A stretch of DNA of 40,760 bases from Burkholderiaceae bacterium (GTDB lineage: Bacteria > Pseudomonadota > Gammaproteobacteria > Burkholderiales > Burkholderiaceae_A), in contig SGYQ01000014.1 of NCBI GenBank assembly GCA_004214155.1, forward strand, positions 1-40,760, in the 5' to 3' direction. A model generated the notes under the pieces. The model did no database searches and was not told where the DNA came from. It was given only the letters and a program-made list of their open reading frames with translations. Below, piece after piece: positions 27,301-34,226 of this stretch. The position numbers and the translations under genes are program-made. How positions within the stretch are numbered: position 1 is the stretch's first letter; each line of letters opens with the position of its first letter.

Positions 27301-28704
27301 TCATTTATGATCATCGGATAACTTTATACCCCGTAATGAAAGTTGCCTATCAAAGAGTGACCTACCCGCATATGCTCTTGTGAACTGTTGAGAGGTAACA
27401 ACGCTAACCATGGCTAATACCGACCACTCATAACTTCCAGTAAGTTCAAAAACAATCACAACCGCTGCCAAGGGGGCCCCTATAACTGCTCCAATACAGC
27501 TGGCTGCTCCTAATATACCAAAATTCGATGACCCGTAATCTAAGCTAACGAGTGTTAGGTCCACTACCCCACCAACTAAGACTCCAAGAAACAAAGCAGG
27601 GGCAAAAACGCCTCCAAAAAAGCCAAACCCGATACAAAAAGACGTAGAAAATATTTTGAGCAAAATTAGTAGGATTAAAAACGTCAGACTAAACTGGCCA
27701 GCTAGTGCCAAATCAACTGTCCACAAACCGTGACCCAATAAAGCAGGGAATATTGGCGAAATTAAGAAAAGAAAAAATGCAGGAATTAACGGTTTAAAAG
27801 ACAAAGGTACGTTAATCTTCTTTGCGAGCTTTGGCATATAAGTTACTGAATTTATATAAATTATTGAAATTATAGCAGATAAGAAACCTACGCCCATTGC
27901 AATAAACAAAGTTCTTATATTAATCTCAGGAGACGTTGTAATACTGAATAATGTTGCTTCGCCCATTAAAAGTAAAGCAACCCAATGCGCACTGAATGCC
28001 GCGGCGATTACCGGGCCCGCTCCAAACGAACCGAATCTACGAATAATAGCTTCATGAGCAAAAATAGCTGCCCCAATAGGAGCCGAAAAAACTGCCGCAA
28101 TAGCAGCGGCCGCGCCACTTCCTAGTATCACTTCGAGTGGCAGTTTTGTAACAAGTTTGATATTTTTTTTTACAAAGTAACTGAAGCATCCTCCGAAATG
28201 CATAAGGGGACCAAACATGCCAACGGAGCTGCCCCCGGAAAGTGAAATCATTGCTACGGTAGCTGATAGAAAACCATTTTTAATCTCTGGAGGCTCGTTT
28301 CGTTGAGCGCTAAGGATTAAATCAGCCGGGCCCCTAGGACGACCATCAGAAATTAGTTTTAAAAGTTGGCCGGCAATCAAGGCCGAAACTAATAAACTGA
28401 TTCCCAAATATATATTCCAAGAAAACTCTACTTGAGCAAAATCAGTAACGATTTTTGGTTTCCAAAAGCTATTAAAAAACTCAACAAGTGATAGCAAAGA
28501 TAAAGCGACAAGACCTACTATCGCGCCAACCGCTAAGGTTAGAAAAACTGCGGTTACTCTAACTCGTAAACCCCAGTTTTTCTCTTCACGCACCTCTTCT
28601 TTAAAGGCTTTAAACCTTTTAGAATAATCGACACCTCTCTTAAAGGCATCTGCTAAGTTTTCGTTATCGGGTTCGATTTTTTCTTTCATTGACTTTTTTG
28701 CCAT
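27301..28704 (-). CDS. CLC-family chloride channel/transporter with altered gating motifs
   Basis: This is a 467-residue membrane protein of the CLC family. About 45 charged cytosolic residues precede the first helix. The core motifs are recognisable but altered. The second anion-site motif reads VGMFGPLMHFGG, so the gating glutamate (E. coli Glu148 in GREGP) is Phe164. The internal proton glutamate (E. coli Glu203) aligns with Ala219 in IFAHEAI. The first motif GSGIP aligns with GRPRGP (121-126). The third, GGVFAP, is conserved. Loss of both glutamates suggests passive anion flow rather than H+/Cl- exchange. It is the last gene of the minus-strand run that includes two cation channels, the PII-like genes and the DUF1538 transporter. 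The family call is confident; the mechanism is inferred from hand alignment. Confidence 0.9.
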   Translation of the reverse strand: MAKKSMKEKIEPDNENLADAFKRGVDYSKRFKAFKEEVREEKNWGLRVRVTAVFLTLAVGAIVGLVALSLLSLVEFFNSFWKPKIVTDFAQVEFSWNIYLGISLLVSALIAGQLLKLISDGRPRGPADLILSAQRNEPPEIKNGFLSATVAMISLSGGSSVGMFGPLMHFGGCFSYFVKKNIKLVTKLPLEVILGSGAAAAIAAVFSAPIGAAIFAHEAIIRRFGSFGAGPVIAAAFSAHWVALLLMGEATLFSITTSPEINIRTLFIAMGVGFLSAIISIIYINSVTYMPKLAKKINVPLSFKPLIPAFFLFLISPIFPALLGHGLWTVDLALAGQFSLTFLILLILLKIFSTSFCIGFGFFGGVFAPALFLGVLVGGVVDLTLVSLDYGSSNFGILGAASCIGAVIGAPLAAVVIVFELTGSYEWSVLAMVSVVTSQQFTRAYAGRSLFDRQLSLRGIKLSDDHK

Positions 28705-28721
28705 CTAAATTATTTATTAAG

Positions 28722-29669
28722 TTACTCTTTGCTTTTTTCGAGCTGTGCCTTTTCTTCTTTTTCTTGATTCTCAACCCTTACCTGCTCTGCAATCATTTCT
28801 ACTTGCTCATCACTCATCCCAAATTTTTGTTTTAACATGTCAAGCTCTTTCTGTTCCTCCTCATCAACAACTCCATCAGCTAAGACTTCCCTCACAAGTG
28901 CCTCGTACTTCGCCTCACGCCGAGTAACTTGAGCATTATATGCGGTAGCAACAACTCCCGTAAGAATTGCAGCCAACATAATAGCTATAAGCTGAGTCAC
29001 TATGATTAAAATTGAACCTAGTACAGTAGTCGGATCGACATTTCCCCACCCCCCCACTATAGTCATTATGAACCATTTCATTGCCAGTGGAATAGAACCT
29101 AAAACATCAGGTTGTTGCAACCCTTCAACTATGTAAAGGAGTGACGAAAAAAGAAGACATGCAATTAATAACAAGAAAAAGGCTGAGTAAAATGACTCTC
29201 GCTCTGCAACCACAGCCTCTCCAAGATCTTGTAGGGCACTATTGTATCGAGACAACTTAAAAATTCTTAGTAATCTAAAAACACGCAAAAATCTGAGATC
29301 TGAACCGGGAAATAATAATTGTAAGTAAAATGGAGCTGTCGCAAAAAAATCTATCAACCCATAGAATGAAAAAATATACTCCTTTCTTCCTTTCCATGCG
29401 CCTCCTTCGCTTTTTTTATATTTTACTCCGTAGGTCCAAACTCGCAATATATACTCCACAGTAAAAACAACCACGCTAAACACTTCGAAATAAAAAAAAG
29501 CTCTTCCATACCTTTGATTGATCGTATGGACTGATTCCAGAATGATTACCAATACGTTAAGAACAACTATCGCAACAATAAAAAACTCTATAAATCGACT
29601 AACTTTTGAGTATTCCGAACCATCCAGTAATTTAAAAATTTTGACTTGTAATTTATTAGCGGAATTCAT
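28722..29669 (-). CDS. Voltage-gated-type cation channel, paralogue B (GGWGN filter)
   Basis: This 315-residue six-helix channel subunit has S1 from about residue 27, an S4 voltage sensor with Arg at every third position (Arg126, 129, 132, 135) ending in KLSRYNSALQDL, then a pore with TIVGGWGNVDP at 203-213. The filter position that reads TVGYGD in potassium channels is VGGWGN here, with Trp in place of Tyr, so ion selectivity is uncertain. A cytosolic tail follows S6 (LADGVVDEEEQKELDMLKQ then a helix ending Glu/Lys-rich). It overlaps its paralogue upstream by four bases (ATGA) and the two align along their whole length, so this is a tandem duplication. The CLC gene follows 17 bp later. Confidence 0.88.
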   Translation of the reverse strand: MNSANKLQVKIFKLLDGSEYSKVSRFIEFFIVAIVVLNVLVIILESVHTINQRYGRAFFYFEVFSVVVFTVEYILRVWTYGVKYKKSEGGAWKGRKEYIFSFYGLIDFFATAPFYLQLLFPGSDLRFLRVFRLLRIFKLSRYNSALQDLGEAVVAERESFYSAFFLLLIACLLFSSLLYIVEGLQQPDVLGSIPLAMKWFIMTIVGGWGNVDPTTVLGSILIIVTQLIAIMLAAILTGVVATAYNAQVTRREAKYEALVREVLADGVVDEEEQKELDMLKQKFGMSDEQVEMIAEQVRVENQEKEEKAQLEKSKE

Positions 29670-30571
29670 AATTTTGTAATCTCTCCATTGGTAAGATTAC
29701 TCAACATCTCTTCAACTTCCTCGTCACTAATTCTATATTTCTGTTGTAGCATTCTTAAAAGTCTTTTTTCAGACTCGTCTACTACCTCATCTACTAAAAC
29801 AAGTTTTAGCTGTCCTTCAAAGGCGGCACGTTTTCGAGCGGACTGATTTGAAAAGGACGATGCAACAATACCAGTCAAAATTGCTGCCATGCACACGCCA
29901 GTGAATCCAGTAAGTGCAGCGATTATCCAACCAATGTTTGTAACAGGCTCAACGTTACCGTAACCTGTACTAATGGTGATAACAGCCCAATAAATACTTT
30001 TAGGAATTGATGCGAAATGTTCGGGTTGCAAGGACCCTTCAGCAAAATACATCAAGGAGGCAGAAACAATCGTCGCAATAGTTACTAAGAAAACAGCAGA
30101 ACCAAACGCTCGTTTTTCGGCAATTATAGCCATAAATAAATCTTGAAGTGCGGAATTATAATGGGTCAGCTTAAGAATTCTTAACATACGCAGAACTCGT
30201 AAGACCCTCAAATCCATTCCGGGGAATATAAACTGGAGGTAGTATGGCATAGTTGCCACAAAGTCTATGAATCCGTAAAAGGAAAAAATGTATTCTTTAC
30301 GCCCTCTCCACGCACCACCCTTGTTTTCGTCGTATTTAGCTCCGTATGACCAAACTCTTAGAGAATATTCCAGTGTAAAGAAAATCACGCTGAGAAGTTC
30401 AAACAGTGCAAAGAAATTTTTATATTCTTGATGTATTTCAGGGACCGAGTCAAGGAGCACAGCAAAAACATTTAAAACAACAACCGAAATTATAACTAGC
30501 TCACAGATTCTGCTGGCAGAATCTTTCGATGAGCCATCTAATATTTCAAATACTCTCTGCTTTGAGATCAT
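29666..30571 (-). CDS. Voltage-gated-type potassium channel, paralogue A (TGYGN filter)
   Basis: This is the first of two adjacent six-helix channel subunits (301 residues from the ATG at 30571). S4 carries Arg122, 125, 128 and 131 and ends in KLTHYNSALQDL, the pore reads TISTGYGNVEP (199-209), close to the potassium filter TVGYGD, and S6 is followed by a tail with LVDEVVDESEKRLLRMLQQ. The open frame also has a TTG at 30622 adding 17 basic residues; the paralogue aligns best with the ATG, so I chose it, though neither has ideal Shine-Dalgarno spacing. Potassium selectivity is likely but not proven. The overlap with paralogue B suggests equal production and perhaps a mixed tetramer. Confidence 0.87.
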   Translation of the reverse strand: MISKQRVFEILDGSSKDSASRICELVIISVVVLNVFAVLLDSVPEIHQEYKNFFALFELLSVIFFTLEYSLRVWSYGAKYDENKGGAWRGRKEYIFSFYGFIDFVATMPYYLQFIFPGMDLRVLRVLRMLRILKLTHYNSALQDLFMAIIAEKRAFGSAVFLVTIATIVSASLMYFAEGSLQPEHFASIPKSIYWAVITISTGYGNVEPVTNIGWIIAALTGFTGVCMAAILTGIVASSFSNQSARKRAAFEGQLKLVLVDEVVDESEKRLLRMLQQKYRISDEEVEEMLSNLTNGEITKL

Positions 30572-30703
30572 CTTCCTAATAGAAATACGAGCAATCCCGC
30601 GCAACTTGCGCAGAACTGACAAGTTGCTACTAACACCATTTGGTAAAAGTCAATTTGTTATGAAACTTTAACACGCCCACACAACTAAAGGAATACACCC
30701 TTT

Positions 30704-30723
30704 GTAAAGGAGGTTCTCCTTAC
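30704..30723 (-). other. Hairpin between the coiled-coil gene and the channel genes
   Basis: The minus strand reads GTAAGGAG, a three-base loop AAC, then CTCCTTTAC: an 8-bp stem with one bulged base. One arm equals a Shine-Dalgarno (AAGGAG), the other the ribosomal anti-Shine-Dalgarno (CCTCCTT). No T run follows, so it is a poor intrinsic terminator. It lies in a 140-191-bp gap (30572/30623-30762) that otherwise contains no gene I can support. It could be an mRNA processing or stability element. Confidence 0.4.
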
Positions 30724-30762
30724 GAATTTGTCATGACTAGCGCATTACGCTCCAATAACCTT

Positions 30763-31497
30763 TTACAACTCAATAATTTTATCAGCGACCCTTCTTTGGT
30801 TGGCTGATATCTTTTCTCTTAAAGTAACAATTTCTTCTCTAAGCTCGGCACTTTTCTCTGCCTCACTCATTATCGTTCCCCTGTTTTGAGTCGCCCTTTC
30901 ATACAACGAGTTTATGGTATCTCTGTTGTTTTGTGCCAATTCTGCAACTTTTTCAGCGCGGGATGTATTCTCTGACACTCTTGCATCATTATCGGAACCA
31001 GTGGATGCTTTCATGCCACTTTCCAAATCCCCATCCAACCATTTTGCATTTAATGTTGAAAGATCATCCAAATATTCTACAAGAGACTCATTAGTTTGCC
31101 TCGTCTTGAGGTTTATCTCAATAAGCAGCTTATTCGCATCAACCATCAACTGGTTAATCTCTAACATAGCCTTATTGAATTCTGCCTGTTTCTCCAATTC
31201 CTCTATTTTTACTTTATTTTTCATAGAGTTTTGGAAACGCTCTTCCTCAGGAGTAGCCGGGCTAAGTTGTTCTACCATAACCTCTCGGTTACGTAACACA
31301 TCGTCAACAGTCCTCAATAAGAGTTCCCTATTTCCTTGTGCGTCTGAGGCGAAGCTTTTCAGAGCAAGGGCCCTATTTTCTTCGATAACTGAACGCCCAA
31401 CAAAAACCTGTCCTTGATTATATTGCACAAAAGATTCCGCATCAAAAATGCGTCTCCTATTCTTTTTTATTTTTACATCTGCGGACTCTTCGTTCAT
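30763..31497 (-). CDS. Coiled-coil protein with 14-residue asparagine repeats, function unknown
   Basis: I do not recognise this 244-residue soluble protein. It has no signal peptide or membrane helix and is rich in Glu, Asn, Arg and Lys. Both ends consist of 14-residue units of the form N-R-x-x-[ILV]: Asn13, 27, 41, then 56, 70 near the start (one 15-residue step), and Asn177, 191, 205, 233 near the end. The middle (94-150) has an exact seven-residue Asn ladder at 94, 108, 115, 122, 129, 136 and 150 within strongly helical sequence (EINQLMVDANKLLIEIN). This predicts long helices in a bundle or coiled coil. It follows the second PII-like gene by 51 bp on the same strand, so it probably belongs to the DUF1538 transporter unit, perhaps as a scaffold or effector of the PII-like proteins. 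Confidence 0.75.
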   Translation of the reverse strand: MNEESADVKIKKNRRRIFDAESFVQYNQGQVFVGRSVIEENRALALKSFASDAQGNRELLLRTVDDVLRNREVMVEQLSPATPEEERFQNSMKNKVKIEELEKQAEFNKAMLEINQLMVDANKLLIEINLKTRQTNESLVEYLDDLSTLNAKWLDGDLESGMKASTGSDNDARVSENTSRAEKVAELAQNNRDTINSLYERATQNRGTIMSEAEKSAELREEIVTLREKISANQRRVADKIIEL

Positions 31498-31548
31498 CTA
31501 TTTCTCCTTAATTCTGCATTTCTTGAGTGTAATTAATCAATAGCAAAT

Positions 31549-31932
31549 TTACGCTGCATCTTCTTGTTGAAAACCCATCTCCGAGAGGTCAGTATCTTCT
31601 GGAAGAATATTAGGCGATGACCTCGTAAGCTTTTTCACAAAAATAATCCCCTTTTGAGGCTGATCGAGCTTAGCAAACTCATATATCATCTGGAAAATAT
31701 AGTCTGCCTGATCCGCAGCAGCAACGACATGCAGGATTTCCGTCTGAGGAATCTCTGGCAAACCCTGGACGGTTGAAGATCTTCCTAATGGAGCGCCTCT
31801 TACCGATACAAAATAACCCTCTTTTATTCCTCGTTTATACAACTCCTCAAGCACATCAGCCGCACCACCCTCATACAAAATGCAGGTTAACAACCTTGTG
31901 TAGTCAATGTTTGGTATCTTGGCTTCACTCAT
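31549..31932 (-). CDS. PII-like signalling protein B
   Basis: This 127-residue protein has the PII ferredoxin-like pattern: strand LLTCILYEGG, helix AADVLEELYKRGI, strand YFVSVRGA, a T-loop region GRSSTVQGLPEIPQTE, strand ILHVVAAAD, helix QADYIFQMIYEFAKLDQP and strand KGIIFVKKL. It aligns throughout with the adjacent PII-like protein A, so the two are paralogues. The T-loop has no tyrosine equivalent to Tyr51 of GlnB, so GlnD should not uridylylate it. The acidic tail LPEDTDLSEMGFQQED is extra. It starts one base after the stop of protein A. Ligand unknown; a heteromer with A is plausible. Family call from pattern, not from a search. Confidence 0.8.
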   Translation of the reverse strand: MSEAKIPNIDYTRLLTCILYEGGAADVLEELYKRGIKEGYFVSVRGAPLGRSSTVQGLPEIPQTEILHVVAAADQADYIFQMIYEFAKLDQPQKGIIFVKKLTRSSPNILPEDTDLSEMGFQQEDAA

Positions 31933-31933
31933 A

Positions 31934-32311
31934 CTATACTCCTAATGAAGAGAGGGAATCCTTATCCTCAAGAAGGTGTGCGGGGATATAGGTAGCGGCT
32001 TGAACTAGTGGAGCAGCATAAATATAGCCCATTCCAGGAGTATCAAGTCTTCCAGCCAAATACATTCTTTCGAATATTCTGTCGACCTGGTCCTTAGATA
32101 CTAGAACCTGCACTATCTCTCTTTCAACTTCCACGGCAACCCCGAGAAGACCCATCCGTTCCCGGATTCCCGTTCCGACTCCTGAGTGAACTGTGGCGCC
32201 CTGAATTCCAGCATCGAGAAGAGATTGAACAATTTCATCTGCCATTCCTTTTTGAACGACACATGTTATCTCTGAAACATCGGTCAAATTTGTTACTTTA
32301 CGCTTTGCCAT
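31934..32311 (-). CDS. PII-like signalling protein A
   Basis: This 125-residue protein resembles PII: strand EITCVVQKG, helix ADEIVQSLLDAGI, strand GATVHSGVGTG, a T-loop IRERMGLLGVAVEVE, strand REIVQVLVS, helix KDQVDRIFERMYLAGRL, the B-loop-like TPGMGYIYAAPL (91-102), then a short tail. It lacks the T-loop tyrosine used by GlnD. It lies 29 bp after the DUF1538 transporter gene and directly before PII-like B. PII-type proteins often sit beside and gate a transporter (GlnK-AmtB, SbtB-SbtA), so control of the DUF1538 protein is the natural guess. The small ligand (ATP/ADP, cAMP, an ion) cannot be read from the sequence. Confidence 0.85.
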   Translation of the reverse strand: MAKRKVTNLTDVSEITCVVQKGMADEIVQSLLDAGIQGATVHSGVGTGIRERMGLLGVAVEVEREIVQVLVSKDQVDRIFERMYLAGRLDTPGMGYIYAAPLVQAATYIPAHLLEDKDSLSSLGV

Positions 32312-32340
32312 TTGAGTATCTCTCCTATATTAAATACAGA

Positions 32341-34134
32341 TTATGCTTTCGCAGTATCATCCGCTGCCTCTAACGCGGCACGCTCATTGTCTTTTTTAAC
32401 GCGCCACTGAACATAAACACCGAGCGCCAGAACTGCCACAATTGGGCTGATAGATGCAGCAGCGAGAATTCCAAACCCTTCCACTGCACCGACTGCCTTT
32501 CCAAAGCCCAGTCCCATCGCGAGTACAAGAGGAACCGTTATTGGCCCAGTTGTAACTCCAGCGCTATCCCAGCCTACATTTACAAACTCTTCAGTAGATA
32601 AATAAGTAAGCACAATTCCGAGAATGTAACCTGGAACAAGAATATATAAAATGCTAAAGCCAAAGATAAGCTTCATTATCCCGAGTGTTATTCCGACAGC
32701 AACTCCCGTGGAAACTGAATACATAAGCATCGATTTTTTGAAAGAACCGTTAGTAAGATCTTGAACCGTTAATCCTAAGGCATTTAAAGCTGGCTCAGCT
32801 AATGTCGCACCAAATCCAAGTAAAAAGCAGAACAATGCTGTTATTGCAATACCAATACCAGCGTTGTATAAAGGTGCTGCTGGCATCAAACTATCATCCA
32901 TATCTACAAAGAGACCAGGAACCAATCCTCCTGTGCCTGATCCGAGTTGAGCTAACCCGTATGTTAACCCGATGCTAAAGATACACATTCCAACAACTGA
33001 GAGGAAAAGACCCCAAACTACGATGCCTGCATTTGGAAGCTTCTCGCGCAACACTATGAATAAAACAATCATTAAGAATATAACCAAAGGAACAATGGCT
33101 CGAACCCCGCCGACAACTTCGGCATAAGGAGATTGTGTGTGCCATGCGGCCTCCGCACTCGCTGCAGCTGCTGCCATATTGAGTTCCGCTTCGGCCAAAA
33201 TGGTTTCTACTGGAACTGTAAACTTCCAGAATATTGCCAATAACAAGACCGCCAAAATTGGATTAAGAGAGGCAAGTGTTACAATTCCGAATCCCTGTAG
33301 TTTACTCTCCTTACCCGTTTGACCTCCTGCATTAGCAACTCCAATTCCGAGGGCTAGAACAAGTGGCACAGTAACTGGGCCCGTTGTTACGGCTCCACAA
33401 TCCCACGCCAAACCGATCATTGTCACCAGATCAGGATCAAAGAAGCAATACCCAGTCAATATGACAACAGGTATGAGGTGTATATAAATCAAAGGCTTTA
33501 AGCTCCAGTCATAGAGGAACCTAAGAGTACCAACAACCGCAGCTACTCCTACTCCAGCGCCGACAAATAATACGGTGTATGTAACCCTTTGAGGACTAAG
33601 CAATGTATACAAATATGGAGCGTCATTTGGATCAACTATTGAGCCAACTGCTTGTAAAGCCCCGATCGCAGGCTCTGCAAAAGTTACACCGATTCCGAGA
33701 AGGAATGCAATAACCAAAACGCCAATTAATGGCAACTTCAGCGGCAATTTCGATCCTATCGTTTCACCAAAGGGCATTAAACCAAGTTTGAGGCCCTCCA
33801 TAAATAGCATCAGTCCAAACATTACAGCTAAAAGTCCAACTCCAAGTAGAGCCGCTTCAGGAATAGGCACACCTAAAACAAGTATCTGAAAAAGAGCTAA
33901 ATATGCGGCAAGAGGAACTACTGCATTCACTTGATCCATGAACCTAACGCTCACATAAGGCTTTATCACGTTATAAACATCCATACCACTCATGCGAAGC
34001 TTGTCAGGTTTTTGAGGAATCTCGTTACCATTCGAGTCGAGTTGAACAGTTGGCATGAGTTTCGAATAACTTATCTTTTCTTCATCAACAGTTACAGCTT
34101 GAACATAATCTCCATATCTAACATGCCGGGGCAT
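32341..34134 (-). CDS. Double-DUF1538 membrane transporter (UmpAB-type fusion)
   Basis: This is a 597-residue polytopic membrane protein with two DUF1538 repeats in one chain. Repeat 1 shows GVTFAEPA (149-156), WDCGAVTTGPVTVPLVLALG (244-263) and GFGIVTLASLNPILAV (281-296). Repeat 2 shows GATLAEPA (442-449), WDSAGVTTGPITVPLVLAMG (522-541) and GFGILAAASISPIVAV (553-568). A polar N-terminal stretch of about 65 residues and an Ala/Glu-rich segment (313-331) between the repeats are soluble. From memory, a two-gene DUF1538 system (UmpAB) of Halomonas was reported as a Na+(Li+,K+)/H+ antiporter; this gene would be its fused form. The ATG has an excellent Shine-Dalgarno (GAGGAGG). It heads the unit with two PII-like genes, a coiled-coil gene and possibly the channels. 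Confidence 0.88.
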   Translation of the reverse strand: MPRHVRYGDYVQAVTVDEEKISYSKLMPTVQLDSNGNEIPQKPDKLRMSGMDVYNVIKPYVSVRFMDQVNAVVPLAAYLALFQILVLGVPIPEAALLGVGLLAVMFGLMLFMEGLKLGLMPFGETIGSKLPLKLPLIGVLVIAFLLGIGVTFAEPAIGALQAVGSIVDPNDAPYLYTLLSPQRVTYTVLFVGAGVGVAAVVGTLRFLYDWSLKPLIYIHLIPVVILTGYCFFDPDLVTMIGLAWDCGAVTTGPVTVPLVLALGIGVANAGGQTGKESKLQGFGIVTLASLNPILAVLLLAIFWKFTVPVETILAEAELNMAAAAASAEAAWHTQSPYAEVVGGVRAIVPLVIFLMIVLFIVLREKLPNAGIVVWGLFLSVVGMCIFSIGLTYGLAQLGSGTGGLVPGLFVDMDDSLMPAAPLYNAGIGIAITALFCFLLGFGATLAEPALNALGLTVQDLTNGSFKKSMLMYSVSTGVAVGITLGIMKLIFGFSILYILVPGYILGIVLTYLSTEEFVNVGWDSAGVTTGPITVPLVLAMGLGFGKAVGAVEGFGILAAASISPIVAVLALGVYVQWRVKKDNERAALEAADDTAKA

Positions 34135-34199
34135 AACTCCTCCTCAAAGCCTAATTTCATAATTTCATTACATTCTATACGTTTTAAGAGACTATTCAA
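34135..34199 (-). promoter_or_regulatory. Promoter and ribosome-binding site of the DUF1538 operon
   Basis: In the 92-bp gap after galU the minus strand has TTGAAT (34199-34194), 16 bp, then TAGAAT (34177-34172), followed by a leader of about 30 nt ending in GAGGAGG at 34144-34138 a few bases before the ATG. The Shine-Dalgarno is the strongest in the window, suggesting high expression. No galU terminator is obvious, so read-through is possible. No operator palindrome was seen. Confidence 0.45.
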
Positions 34200-34226
34200 C
34201 CAAAACCGACAATTTTCACAAATTTA

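Noticed and set aside
30914-31417. 167-residue plus-strand frame opposite the coiled-coil gene
   Set aside because: The Ser/Leu-rich translation is the complement of a Glu/Asn-rich coiled coil, with no recognisable motif; the minus-strand gene fits the operon.
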